Below are positions 28,199 to 37,237 of a stretch of DNA of 64,000 nucleotides, one piece after another. Each line of letters starts with the position of its first letter. The stretch's first letter is position 1. Under the pieces are notes generated by a model that was not told the DNA's origin, made no database searches, and saw nothing but the letters and a program-made list of their open reading frames with translations. The position numbers and the translations under genes are program-made. This stretch comes from Microterricola viridarii (GTDB lineage: Bacteria; Actinomycetota; Actinomycetes; Actinomycetales; Microbacteriaceae), in NCBI RefSeq assembly GCF_001542775.1, contig NZ_CP014145.1, positions 2,046,001-2,110,000 of the forward strand, given 5' to 3'.

Positions 28199-28604
28199 CC
28201 GCGGGGCTGTTGGCTTCGGTCGCTGGCGCTCCCTCGAGCCAACGGGGAGATGCACGCCGGCTGGAGGGCGCCGCGCCGCGACGAAGGAGCAGCGCAGCGC
28301 CCGAAGCCCCGGAGCCAACCCGACAGGGCAGCCCCGATACGCTCCGCACAGTTGGCTTCGGTCGCTGGCGCTCCCTCGAGCCAACGGGGTGGGTCGCCCG
28401 CCCCTCCTGCTTGTCGAGTAGGCCCGCCAGGGCCGTATCGAGACCCGGTTTCCGGCGAGAAACCGGGTCTCGATACGCGCCGCAGGCGGCGCTACTCGAC
28501 CAACGGGAGGGCTACCCGCGACATCCGCGCCCTCCCGCTGATTGAGCCTGTCGAAATCCAGGTTTCGGCAGGCTCAACCAGCGGAGCGGGCCGCCCTCCC
28601 CGTG
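28199..28604. repeat. Block of intergenic palindromes (R3, R3, R2, R1)
   Basis: About 400 bases with no credible gene. R3 (GTTGGCTTCGGTCGCTGGCG and on to AGCCAACGGGG) occurs at about 28208-28245 and 28351-28388. A large R2 palindrome spans 28411-28507: CCCGGTTTC and GAAACCGGG form its centre and TCGAGTAG/CTACTCGA its ends, giving a hairpin of about 95 bases. An R1 inverted pair lies at 28540-28582. The genes on either side converge here. Confidence 0.88.
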
Positions 28605-30029
28605 TTAGGAGTCGAAGCCGAGGCCCAGCGAGTCCAGCGTCTTCAGCAGCAGGTTGCGCTTGCCCTCGCGGTGGTCGGCCCGGTCGAGCGACCAGCGGGT
28701 GAGGTTGATGCCGATGGATGCCGCAGGCTCGGGCGGGAATGGCATGCCGCGCTTGCGGACCATCTCAAGCTCGGTGCGCTCGGTCTTCTCCCCCGCCAGT
28801 TTGTCGAGCATGACGTCGGCGCCGAAGCGGGCCGCGCCCACGCCGAGGCCGGTGAACCCGGCGGCGTACGCCACCCGGCCCTTGCGTGCCACGCCGTAGA
28901 ACGCGCAGAAGCGCGTGCTCGCGTCGATAGCCCCCGCCCAGCGGTGCGTGAACTTCACGCCCTCCAGCTGCGGGAAGGTGGTGAGAAAGTGGGAGGCCAG
29001 CTTCTCGAAGCTCTCCGGGCGGTCCTCGTACTCCGTCTTGACCTTGCGGCCGGAGTGATAGATCGCGTCGTAGCCGCCGAACAGGATGCGGTTGTCGGCA
29101 CTCAGACGGTAGTAGTGGAACTGGTTGGCCATGTCGGCCAGCCCTTGACGGCGCTTCCAGCCGATGCTCTCCATCTGCGCCTCGGTGAGGGGCTCCGTCA
29201 TGAGCACGTAGTCGTAGACGGGGATCGTCATCAGCGCGTTGCGCTTCAGTAGCGACGGGAACACGTTGGTGGCCAGCGCCACCTGCGGGGCCCGAACCGT
29301 GCCGCGGTTGGTGACGAGCTCGATCAGCTCTCCCTCGTCGTCGATGCGCTGCACGGCGGTGTTCTCGTGGATGGTGACGCCGAGTTCGACGCACACGCGG
29401 GCTAGCTCGGCGGCGAGCTTGGCCGGGTGCACCATCGCGCAGCCCTCCTTCTCCCAGTGCCCGGCCAGGAACGTCGGCGAGGCGATCTCGGCCTGCATGG
29501 CGGCACTGTCGGCGAACAGGTTCTCGTCGTCGCCCTCACCGGCGATCCACTCGATCTGGTGCGGCTCCACGGCGACGGCGATCATGCCGGTGCGCTCGAA
29601 GTCGCAGTCCATGCTGTAACGGGTGATCGTCTCCTCGATCGCGTCGAGGTTCTCAAGGCCGAGGCGGGTGAGCGTCTCCATCTCGTCCGGCCAGCGGGAC
29701 TGCCCGTTCTCCTCGCCGTGGGTGAGGCTGGCCTCGCAGAATCCGCCGTTGCGTCCGGATGCCGCCCAGCCGATCGTCTCGGACTCGAGCAGCGTCACCT
29801 TCCGCCCGGGGGTGCGCTCGACTGCGCGCAGGGCGGTCCACAGCCCGGTGTACCCGCCGCCGACAACCACGAGGTCGGCCGCGGCGTCACCGGCGAGTGC
29901 CGGGTACTCCGTGCGCCCCTCTGCGATGTCGTCGAGCCAGAACGGCCGTGCCACGGCGCCCTCCAGCGCCTGCTTGACGGCGGCCCGGGAGGGGGCTGAT
30001 CGTTCGAATACCGTGCGGTGCGCGGTCAC
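28605..30029 (-). CDS. FAD-dependent oxidoreductase, DAO/PuuB-like
   Basis: Flavoenzyme of the D-amino-acid-oxidase fold (474 aa), closest in pattern to gamma-glutamylputrescine or glycine-type oxidases that cleave secondary or N-substituted amines. The Rossmann motif is VVVGGGYTGLWTALRA (about 55-70), then TIGWAASGRNGGFCEA; the C-terminal FAD segment is GFTGLGVGAARFGADV. The GTG at 30029 follows AAAAGGAT; the longer open frame runs through a terminator. Soluble, cytosolic. It lies just downstream of the peptide-type importer operon, past a hairpin, and probably oxidises an amine released by that pathway. Confidence 0.9.
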   Translation of the reverse strand: MTAHRTVFERSAPSRAAVKQALEGAVARPFWLDDIAEGRTEYPALAGDAAADLVVVGGGYTGLWTALRAVERTPGRKVTLLESETIGWAASGRNGGFCEASLTHGEENGQSRWPDEMETLTRLGLENLDAIEETITRYSMDCDFERTGMIAVAVEPHQIEWIAGEGDDENLFADSAAMQAEIASPTFLAGHWEKEGCAMVHPAKLAAELARVCVELGVTIHENTAVQRIDDEGELIELVTNRGTVRAPQVALATNVFPSLLKRNALMTIPVYDYVLMTEPLTEAQMESIGWKRRQGLADMANQFHYYRLSADNRILFGGYDAIYHSGRKVKTEYEDRPESFEKLASHFLTTFPQLEGVKFTHRWAGAIDASTRFCAFYGVARKGRVAYAAGFTGLGVGAARFGADVMLDKLAGEKTERTELEMVRKRGMPFPPEPAASIGINLTRWSLDRADHREGKRNLLLKTLDSLGLGFDS

Positions 30030-30081
30030 TGTGCATCCTTTTCGTTGTGTGTTGTGACGGGCAGGCTCGCCTGTCGTTGGG

Positions 30082-30108
30082 TGCTGCGGGGTGAGACCCC
30101 GCAGCACA
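30082..30108. terminator. Hairpin between the importer ATPase and oxidase genes
   Basis: A perfect 11-bp stem, GTGCTGCGGGG (30082-30092) and CCCCGCAGCAC (30098-30108), with a five-base loop. It lies on the minus strand between the fused ATPase stop (30129) and the oxidase start (30029). No U-tract follows, so partial read-through is possible. Confidence 0.75.
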
Positions 30109-30128
30109 TGTGTAGCAGTTCTCGGCGC

Positions 30129-31796
30129 TCAGGCGTTCGCCGCGGCCGGCTCCCGGGTGTCGTTCTCCCACGCCGGGCGCGGGATCGAGTCGAGCAGGAG
30201 GCGGGTGTACGGGTGCTGCGGCGCGGCCAGGAGCTGCACCGACTGTCCACGTTCGACGATCTCGCCGGCCTTCATGACCACCGTCTCCTCGCAGACCCGG
30301 CGCACGACGGCCAGGTCGTGGCTGATGAAGAGCACGGTGAGTCCGCGCTGCTGGCGGATGTCGGCCACGAGGTCGAGCACCTGGGCCTGCACCGACACGT
30401 CCAGGGCGCTCGTCGCCTCGTCCATGACGAGCACGTCGGGCTCGATGGCCAGCGCCCGGGCGATCGCGACCCGCTGGCGCTGCCCGCCGGAGAGGGTGCG
30501 CGGGCGGGCATCCGCATACTGCTCGGCGAGCCCGACCTGATCGAGCAGCTCGATCACTCGGCTGCGGGCCGCGCGCGAGTCGAGCTTGCCGTGCAGCCGC
30601 AGGGCGTCCTCGATCGAGCGGCCGGCCGCGATCCGCGGGTCCAGCGAGAGATACGGGTCCTGGAAGACCATCTGCACCGAGCGGGCGTGCGCCAGTCGCT
30701 CCGCGCGGGTGCGGGGCACCGTGGTGCGGTCCCGGCCGTCGACCTGGATTCCGCCGGCGTCGGCGCTCTCGAGCCCGACGATCATGCGGGCGAGCGTCGA
30801 CTTGCCCGAGCCGGACTCGCCGACGACGCCGAGCGCGCCGCCGCGCGGGATCGACACGGAGATGGACTTGACGGCATCCACCGTCGCCTTGCCGCGACGC
30901 TTGTACGACTTGCTGAGCCCCTCGACGGCGAGCATCGGCCCGGCCGCGGACTGGGTGTCGGCCACGGCCCCCTCCGCGGGCGCACTGCGGCGCTGTTCGA
31001 GCTCGGCCGTCTCCGCCGCGCTCAACCGGATGGTGGGCGTCGCCTCGATCAGGCGCCGGGTGTAGGGCGTCTGCGGATTGCCGAACACGGCGCGGGCGGT
31101 GCCGTGTTCCTCGACCTTGCCCGCAGACATCACGTAGACCCGGTCGCAGAGCGAGGCTGCGAGGTTCAGGTCGTGCGTGATGAACAGCATGCCCATGCCG
31201 CGGCTGGCCCGTTGCTCGGAGAGCACGGAGACGATCTCGGCCTGGGTGGTGACGTCCAGGGCCGTGGTCGGCTCGTCGCAGATCAGCAGCTGAGGCGAGC
31301 TGGTGAGCGCGCCGGCGATCATGACGCGCTGCAGCATGCCGCCCGAGAGCTCGTGCGGGTGCTGGTGCATGTGGTCTTCCGGACGGGGCAGGCGCACGGC
31401 GGCGAGCAGCTCCTTCGCGCGGGCGTTGGCCTCGGCGGCCGGTTTGCCCTCGCAGAGCCGCAACGACTCGGTGAGGTGGTCGCCAATGGTGCGCATCGGG
31501 TTGATGCCGGCCCGCGGGTCCTGGAAGATCATAGATGCGGTGTGCCGGCGCAGCTCGAGCAGCTGCGCCACGGACGCCCCGAGCACCTCGGTCTGCCCGA
31601 GGCGGACGGAACCGGTGGTGCGCGCACCGTCGGGCAGCAGACCGATCACAGCGCGTGCAGTGAGCGACTTGCCGGAGCCGGATTCGCCGACGAGGCCGAC
31701 GGTCTCGCCCTCCTCGATCCTGAGGCTGATGCCGTCGAGCAGCCGGCTGCCGTTCGGCAGGTCCAGCGTCAGCTCGTTGATCTCCAAGAGCGTCAT
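30129..31796 (-). CDS. Oligopeptide-type ABC importer, fused DppD-DppF ATPase
   Basis: One 555-aa chain with two complete ATPase halves. The first (about 1-265) has GESGSGKSLTA, LSGGMLQRVMIA and ICDEPTTALD. The second (about 280-545) has GESGSGKSTLA, LSGGQRQRVAIA and VMDEATSALD. In E. coli these are separate DppD and DppF proteins; fusion is common in actinobacteria. It energises uptake through the two permeases upstream. ATG 31796 overlaps the dppC-type stop by four bases. Confidence 0.95.
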   Translation of the reverse strand: MTLLEINELTLDLPNGSRLLDGISLRIEEGETVGLVGESGSGKSLTARAVIGLLPDGARTTGSVRLGQTEVLGASVAQLLELRRHTASMIFQDPRAGINPMRTIGDHLTESLRLCEGKPAAEANARAKELLAAVRLPRPEDHMHQHPHELSGGMLQRVMIAGALTSSPQLLICDEPTTALDVTTQAEIVSVLSEQRASRGMGMLFITHDLNLAASLCDRVYVMSAGKVEEHGTARAVFGNPQTPYTRRLIEATPTIRLSAAETAELEQRRSAPAEGAVADTQSAAGPMLAVEGLSKSYKRRGKATVDAVKSISVSIPRGGALGVVGESGSGKSTLARMIVGLESADAGGIQVDGRDRTTVPRTRAERLAHARSVQMVFQDPYLSLDPRIAAGRSIEDALRLHGKLDSRAARSRVIELLDQVGLAEQYADARPRTLSGGQRQRVAIARALAIEPDVLVMDEATSALDVSVQAQVLDLVADIRQQRGLTVLFISHDLAVVRRVCEETVVMKAGEIVERGQSVQLLAAPQHPYTRLLLDSIPRPAWENDTREPAAANA

Positions 31797-32659
31797 GCGG
31801 GAACTCCCCCACCGATGCGATCAGACAATTCTTCTCCGATGATGTTGACGGCGACGACGACGATCACGACGGCCACCGCGGGCACGATCGCCGGCAGGAA
31901 GTAGCCGCCGGTCAGTCCCGCCTGGGCCTCGTTGATCATGGCTCCCCAATCGGCCATGGGGGCTTGCACGCCCAGACCGAGGAAGGAGAGTCCGGCGAGC
32001 TCGGCGAGCACGTAGCCGAAGTTGAGCGTGGACTGTGCGCCGACGATCGGCGTCACATTGGGCAGCACGCGGCGCAGAGCGATCCATGGCCCGCTGAAGC
32101 CCTGCACCCGGTAGGCAGCAACGTAGGGGCGGCTGCGCTCCGAGATGATGAGCTGCCGGGTCAGCCGCGCCACGAACGGGGCGTAGGCGATGCTCATCGC
32201 GATCACGGGGGCCACGAGCCCCTTGCCGAAGAGTGCGACGGCCATGATGGCGATGAGGAGCGACGGGAAGGCGAAGATGACGTCGAACAGGCGCCCGAGC
32301 ACCGAATCGATCCAGCCGCCACGCCACCCTGCCAGGAGGCCGAGCAGGATGCCGAGAATCGTCGAGAACACGACCACCAGCAGCGGGCCGAGCAAGGCGG
32401 TCCTGGCGCCGAAGATCATCCGGCTCAGCGTGTCGCGTCCCAGCGAGTCGGTGCCGAGCCAGTGTGCCGGACTCGGCCCCTGGTAGACCGCGCTCAGGTT
32501 GACGAAGTTGGGGTCGTACGGGGCGATGAACGGCGCGAAGATCGCGGCCAGCGTCATCACCGCGACAACGCCCACGCTGACGGCGTACCAGCTGGCCGCC
32601 CGCTTCATGCGCGGCGCGCGCATCATGCGCATCGCGATTGTGGGTGTCGGTGCACTCAT
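31793..32659 (-). CDS. Oligopeptide-type ABC importer permease, DppC-like
   Basis: 288 aa, with an N-terminal OppC-type helix and the periplasmic segment APYDPNFVNL, HWLGTDSLGRDTLSRMIFGA typical of DppC. About six helices; EAA loop region YRVQGFSGPWIALRRVLPN. Overlaps both neighbours by four bases, so the three transport genes are translationally coupled. Confidence 0.95.
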   Translation of the reverse strand: MSAPTPTIAMRMMRAPRMKRAASWYAVSVGVVAVMTLAAIFAPFIAPYDPNFVNLSAVYQGPSPAHWLGTDSLGRDTLSRMIFGARTALLGPLLVVVFSTILGILLGLLAGWRGGWIDSVLGRLFDVIFAFPSLLIAIMAVALFGKGLVAPVIAMSIAYAPFVARLTRQLIISERSRPYVAAYRVQGFSGPWIALRRVLPNVTPIVGAQSTLNFGYVLAELAGLSFLGLGVQAPMADWGAMINEAQAGLTGGYFLPAIVPAVAVVIVVVAVNIIGEELSDRIGGGVPA

Positions 32660-33612
32660 CGGGCACTCCCTCCTGCCGCTGAACGCGGGTCAATCCACGG
32701 TTCGAGGACATCGATGATGCCGTTCACGACGACGAAGGCCGTCACGACGAGCAGCACGATCGCCTGCACGACCGGGAAGTCGAGTCGGTCGACGGATTGC
32801 ACCAGCAGCGAGCCGATGCCGGCGACGCCGAATGCGGCCTCGACGATGGAGCTGGCCACGAGCAGACCGGCCACGAGCAGACCGCTCACGGTCAGGATCG
32901 GCCCGATCGCGTTGCGGAAGACGTGACGGCGGATGACCGTGCCACGGCGCAGGCCGCGGCTGGTGGCGACCTCGACGTGCTCGCGCCCCAGCTGCTCGAC
33001 CATCGAGGAGCGGGTCACTTTGCCGACCAGCACGACGAACACGAGCGCGAGGGCGATCGAGGGCAGCGTCAGGTGGTAGACCATGTCGGAGAAGCCCTCA
33101 CCGGATCCGAAGGTCGGGAACCAACCCAGCTGCACCGCGAAGATGGCGATCAGCACGATCGCCCCGACGAAGGAGGGGATGGCACCCAACACGGTGAGGC
33201 CGATCAAGATGGACCGGTCCAACGGCCGGCCCCGGTTGAGCGAGGCGATGATGCCCGAGGTCAAGCCCAGGACACCGATGATGAGGCCGGCCATGACGAC
33301 GAGCATCAGCGTGACGGGCAACCGCTCGCCGATGACGACGGAGACGTCCTGCCGGTACTGCAGCGAGCGGCCGAAATCGCCCTGCAGCATCCCGGTGAAC
33401 CAGTTGACGTACTGCTGCCAGACCGGCAGATTCAGGCCGTACTGCTCCGTCACCAGTGCGACGGCCTCTGGGCTGGGCTTGCGCCCGCGGAGCAGGAAGC
33501 TGACGGGGTCACCCGGCACGAGGAATCGCGAGAAGAAGACCAGGAGCGAGACGAGGAACAGTGTGAGGACGAGCGAGCCGAGTTTGCCGCCGATCCGCCG
33601 CGCGAGCATCAT
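32656..33612 (-). CDS. Oligopeptide-type ABC importer permease, DppB-like
   Basis: 318 aa, about six helices, with the DppB pattern FFSRFLVPGDPVSFLL, QQYVNWFTGMLQGDFGRSLQ and EVATSRGLRRGTVIRRHVFR (EAA loop). Partner of the DppC-like permease. It begins 99 bases after the binding-protein gene, past a G/C-rich hairpin. ATG 33612; GGGGAGGTGCACG lies upstream. Confidence 0.95.
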   Translation of the reverse strand: MMLARRIGGKLGSLVLTLFLVSLLVFFSRFLVPGDPVSFLLRGRKPSPEAVALVTEQYGLNLPVWQQYVNWFTGMLQGDFGRSLQYRQDVSVVIGERLPVTLMLVVMAGLIIGVLGLTSGIIASLNRGRPLDRSILIGLTVLGAIPSFVGAIVLIAIFAVQLGWFPTFGSGEGFSDMVYHLTLPSIALALVFVVLVGKVTRSSMVEQLGREHVEVATSRGLRRGTVIRRHVFRNAIGPILTVSGLLVAGLLVASSIVEAAFGVAGIGSLLVQSVDRLDFPVVQAIVLLVVTAFVVVNGIIDVLEPWIDPRSAAGGSAR

Positions 33613-33665
33613 CGTGCACCTCCCCTACTGAGTTCTAGTGTGTTGAAGAAATGGGGGGTGGGGCA

Positions 33666-33702
33666 CCCCGCCCTGCCCCGCCGGAGGCGGGACAGGGCGG
33701 GG
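33666..33702 (-). terminator. Intercistronic hairpin after the binding-protein gene
   Basis: CCCCGCCCTG-CCCCGCC (33666-33682) pairs with GGCGGG-CAGGGCGGGG (33686-33702) over a three-base loop with one mismatch. Lying between the binding-protein and permease genes, it should protect the upstream message and reduce read-through, the usual way binding protein is kept in excess over its permease. Confidence 0.65.
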
Positions 33703-33711
33703 CTGGTGGTG

Positions 33712-35373
33712 TTAGCGAGCGCCAATGGTCGCTGCCCACGGGTAGTACAGGAAGGCGATCGACGGAGCGACGCCGGTGACGCGCTCCCCCATGAACATCG
33801 GCATCGGGCCGGTGAACAGCGGGAGCCAGGGCAGCTCGGCGTTGGCAATGACCTGGGCCTTGGCCGTCAGCTCTGAGCGCGCCGCCGGGTCGTCGACGCC
33901 GAGGGCCTCAGAGACGATGGCGTCGAACTCGGGGTTGGACCAGTTGCCGTAGTTGCTGAACTCGCCGGTGCGCAGAACGCCGTACATCTCCAGCGGGTCG
34001 GGGCTCGAGAGGTACCAAACGGTGTAGAACAAGTCGACACCCTCGCGGGCACTCGGGTCGGAGAACAGTGCGGTGTAGGCACCGGGGGTCACCGTCTTGA
34101 TGTTGACCTTCAGCCCGATCGCCTCGGCCGCAGCCGCGGTCGCCTGGGCGATGATGTTGAAGTCGGAGCCGATCGGGGCCGTGACGTAGGTGAGTTCCTC
34201 ACCCGCGAAGCCGGACTCCTCGACCAGCTTCTTGGCCGCATCGATGTCGTACGGGTAGTTCTCGATGTTGTCGAACGCCTCGGTCACCGCGGCGTCGCTC
34301 GCCCCGCCCCAGACCGACTTCGTGGTGTGCACGTCGGAGATCTCGCCGACGCCCTTGGAGGCCGCGTTGAGCACGCCCTTGCGGTCGATCGCCATCAACA
34401 GTGCCTTGCGCACGTTCGGGTCACCGAGCGGGCCGTCCAGGTTGCTGACGACGAGGTTGGAGACCGCCGTCGACATACCGAAGTACACGTCGCCGGCACC
34501 GGAGTCGCGCAGCTGCGGCACGGCGTCGAACGGGATCATCCATGCACCGTCGACGTCGCCCGACTTCAGCGCGTTCACCCGCGCAGTGGAGTCATTGATG
34601 AACACGAACTTGACCTCGCCCGACTTGGCGGTGAGCTCCGGGTCCCAGTAGTTGTCGTTGCGCTTGAGAGTGATGCTCTCACCCTGCTGCCAGTCTTCGA
34701 TGCTGAACGGGCCCGTGCAGTTGACCAGCCCGCTGGAGTTGCCGTAGTCGGTGCCGGCGGCCGCGAGGGTCGCGGCGGACTCGATGACGCCGGCGGAGCC
34801 GCCCATGCCGAGGTTGAACTGCGAGTCGGGGATGCCCGTCTTCACCGTCACCTGCATGTCGCCGGTCTGCTCGATCGAGACGACGTTCTGGTAGACGGAG
34901 TACCAGGCCGAGCCCACGGCGGGGTCGATGATGCGGTTCATGGATGCCACGACGTCGGCCGCGGTGAGCGGGGTGCCGTCGTGGAAGGTGACGCCGGAGC
35001 GGATGTTGTAGACCCAGGTCAGCGGGTCGGGGCGCTCGAACGACTCTGCGAGGCCGGGCGACAGCGTGTAGTCCGGGTTCAACCGGAGCAGCGATTCGCA
35101 GACGTTGGCGAGGACCTGGTTGTCGGCGTAGTCGAAGGCATAGGCGTAGTCGAGCGTGTACGGCTCGGCGTAGCTCGCCCAGCTGTACGAGTCGATGTCA
35201 CCGGACGGCGCGGCCGTCTGGGTCGTCAGTTCCCAGTCGACGGTGCCACCCTGTTCCTGCGAGGCCGGGGCCGAACAGGCGCTGAGCGCGAGTGCGGAGG
35301 CAACTCCGACCGCGATGAAGGCGGTGCGCCGACGCGCCGACCGGCGCGTTGAGGCTGTGCGTGAGGTGGACAT
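33712..35373 (-). CDS. Extracellular solute-binding lipoprotein, family 5
   Basis: Peptide/nickel-type (SBP family 5) binding protein, 553 aa. A long basic signal region ends in lipobox ALSACSAP with the Cys at about residue 33, so it is anchored outside. Family marks: SYAEPYTLDYAYAFDYAD, GLAESFERPDPLTWVYNIR, FHDGTPLTAADVV. It begins 17 bases after the amidohydrolase gene. The neighbours suggest an amide-bearing or N-acylated ligand, but that is inference. Confidence 0.93.
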   Translation of the reverse strand: MSTSRTASTRRSARRRTAFIAVGVASALALSACSAPASQEQGGTVDWELTTQTAAPSGDIDSYSWASYAEPYTLDYAYAFDYADNQVLANVCESLLRLNPDYTLSPGLAESFERPDPLTWVYNIRSGVTFHDGTPLTAADVVASMNRIIDPAVGSAWYSVYQNVVSIEQTGDMQVTVKTGIPDSQFNLGMGGSAGVIESAATLAAAGTDYGNSSGLVNCTGPFSIEDWQQGESITLKRNDNYWDPELTAKSGEVKFVFINDSTARVNALKSGDVDGAWMIPFDAVPQLRDSGAGDVYFGMSTAVSNLVVSNLDGPLGDPNVRKALLMAIDRKGVLNAASKGVGEISDVHTTKSVWGGASDAAVTEAFDNIENYPYDIDAAKKLVEESGFAGEELTYVTAPIGSDFNIIAQATAAAAEAIGLKVNIKTVTPGAYTALFSDPSAREGVDLFYTVWYLSSPDPLEMYGVLRTGEFSNYGNWSNPEFDAIVSEALGVDDPAARSELTAKAQVIANAELPWLPLFTGPMPMFMGERVTGVAPSIAFLYYPWAATIGAR

Positions 35374-35390
35374 GCTGTGTACTCCCTTGG

Positions 35391-37052
35391 TCAGTCGTTG
35401 CGTGAAAAGGCGAGGGTGCCGTCGATCCAGGTGGAGACCACGCTGGCGCTGTAGATCTCCTCCTGGGGAAGGCTGAACGGGTTGGGTTCGATCACGACGA
35501 GGTTCGCGATGTAGCCCTCGCGCACGGATCCGGTGTCGCTGTCGCGGTGGTTCACGTAGGCGGTGCCGGAGGTGTAGGCCGCCATCGCGTCCGCGAGGCT
35601 GAGGCGCTGGTGGGCACCCCCGAGCGGCGGGGTGTCGCCACCGGGGAAGACCCGGTTGACGGCAACGTGGATCGCCTCGATCGGGTTCGCGCTGGAGACG
35701 GGCCAGTCGCTGCCGGCCGCGAGGCGGGCACCGTCGCGCACCAGATCGCCGAAGGGGTACTGCCGGTCGACCGCGCCCTCCCGCAGGAACGGCAGGGTCA
35801 GCTCGTCGAGCTGGTCCTCGTGGGTCGCCCAGAGCGCCTGGATGTTGGCGACGGCACCGAGCGGGGCGAAACGGCCGGTGTCGCTCTCGTCAACGACCTG
35901 CAGGTGGGCGAGGTGGTGCCGGCCGTCGGTCTCGCCGTTGGCGGCGCGCGCGGCATCCAGTGCGTCCAGCGCCTCCTTGACGGCGCGGTCGCCGAGGGCG
36001 TGGAAGTGCACCTGGAAGTCGTCGGCGTCGAGCTGTGCGACGATCTCGCGGAGCAGCTCGGGGTCGACGAAGGAGAGACCGCTGTTTCCGGTGATGTGGC
36101 CGTGGCTGTCGCGGTAGGGGGTGAGCATGGCCGCGGTCTGGTTTTCGGCGACGCCGTCGACCATGATCTTCACGGTGCCGAGCGAGAAGCGGTCCTCGTG
36201 CCCGAGGGCCTTCACCGCTTCGCGGCGCTGGCGCATCTGCTCGACCTGCTCGATGCCGCCGGAGCGCTCCCACCACTGGGCGCCGACGACGTGGGCGCGC
36301 AGGGTGCCCTCGCGAACGGCACGCTCGTACACGCCCTGCAGGTCTTCGACACCGCTGACTGCACCGCCGATCATGGCGTCCTGCCAGCCGGTGATACCGA
36401 GCGCGATCAGTGCGTCCTGCGCGGCCAGCAGCCCGGCGTAGGCGACGTCCGCGCTGATGATCGGGCGCACGTCGGCGAAGAGGGCCTCTGCACCCTCGTG
36501 GAAGGTGCCGGCCGGGGTGCCGTCGGCCTCGCGCTCGATCTTGCCGTCGGCGGGGTCCGGGGTCTCCGCGGTGATCCCCGCGAGCGCGATCGCGGCCGAG
36601 TTGGCCCACGCGCTGTGGTGGTCACGGCTGTTCAGCAGCACGGGCACGTCGGGCACGATGGCGTCGAGCAGGGCGCGCACGGGTGCTCCTCCGGGGAAGT
36701 GGTCCATCGACCAACCGCCGCCGCCGATCCACTCGATCCCGGGGTTGGCCTCAAAGTACGCCTTCACCCGCGCGATGGAATCCTCGGCATCCTCCGAGCC
36801 GCTGAGGTCGCAGGTGAGCATCTCGACACCGCCGCCGGCGGGGTGGATGTGTGCGTCCTGGAAGCCCGGTGCGAGCAGCGCGCCGTCCAGCTCGATGACC
36901 TGCGTGTGCGCGCCGATGAGGGCTGCCGCCTCGGCATCCGGCACCACCGCGACGATGCGTCCACCGGACACCCCGACGGCGCGACCCACCACCGGCTCAC
37001 CGGAACCGGTGAAGACCGCACCACCTTGAAAAAGAATCTCTACAGCACTCAC
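35391..37052 (-). CDS. YtcJ-like metal-dependent amidohydrolase
   Basis: 553-aa amidohydrolase 3 family enzyme, TIM-barrel. Metal and catalytic motifs in order: GFQDAHIHPAGGG (HxH), HFHALGDRAV, HLAHLQVVDE and GSDWPVSSANP (catalytic Asp). N-terminal and C-terminal beta-sandwich halves are present (AVGVSGGRIVAVVPD; GYIANLVVIEPNP). No signal peptide, so cytosolic. The family cleaves N-acyl or formamide-type bonds; the exact substrate is unknown. First gene of the minus-strand operon. GTG at 37052 faces the TetR gene across the operator. Confidence 0.9.
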   Translation of the reverse strand: MSAVEILFQGGAVFTGSGEPVVGRAVGVSGGRIVAVVPDAEAAALIGAHTQVIELDGALLAPGFQDAHIHPAGGGVEMLTCDLSGSEDAEDSIARVKAYFEANPGIEWIGGGGWSMDHFPGGAPVRALLDAIVPDVPVLLNSRDHHSAWANSAAIALAGITAETPDPADGKIEREADGTPAGTFHEGAEALFADVRPIISADVAYAGLLAAQDALIALGITGWQDAMIGGAVSGVEDLQGVYERAVREGTLRAHVVGAQWWERSGGIEQVEQMRQRREAVKALGHEDRFSLGTVKIMVDGVAENQTAAMLTPYRDSHGHITGNSGLSFVDPELLREIVAQLDADDFQVHFHALGDRAVKEALDALDAARAANGETDGRHHLAHLQVVDESDTGRFAPLGAVANIQALWATHEDQLDELTLPFLREGAVDRQYPFGDLVRDGARLAAGSDWPVSSANPIEAIHVAVNRVFPGGDTPPLGGAHQRLSLADAMAAYTSGTAYVNHRDSDTGSVREGYIANLVVIEPNPFSLPQEEIYSASVVSTWIDGTLAFSRND

Positions 37053-37114
37053 TCAGTTCCCGCTTCCTCGTCGAATGGGCTAGACGAGCCGAGACTATTC
37101 ACTGAAAGTAGATC

Positions 37115-37137
37115 TTGTCAACACCGTTGACAACGGT
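37115..37137. promoter_or_regulatory. Palindromic TetR-type operator
   Basis: TTGTCAAC-ACC-GTTGACAA (37115-37133) is a perfect 8-3-8 inverted repeat. It overlaps a second one, ACCGTT-GAC-AACGGT (37123-37137). The site lies 63 bases before the amidohydrolase start and about 100 before the divergent TetR gene, the standard position for a TetR repressor to control both. Confidence 0.75.
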
Positions 37138-37237
37138 GATGTTCAACTCGTTATGCTGACTCCGTGCCACACCCCGTCATCGGTGCCGATGCCGCGAGCG
37201 AGCATGCCAGCATGGAACAACGACAGTTCACGATCGG

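Noticed and set aside
30030..30107. N-terminal extension of the DAO oxidase
   Set aside because: The extra frame crosses the terminator hairpin and has no ribosome site; GTG 30029 has AAAAGGAT.
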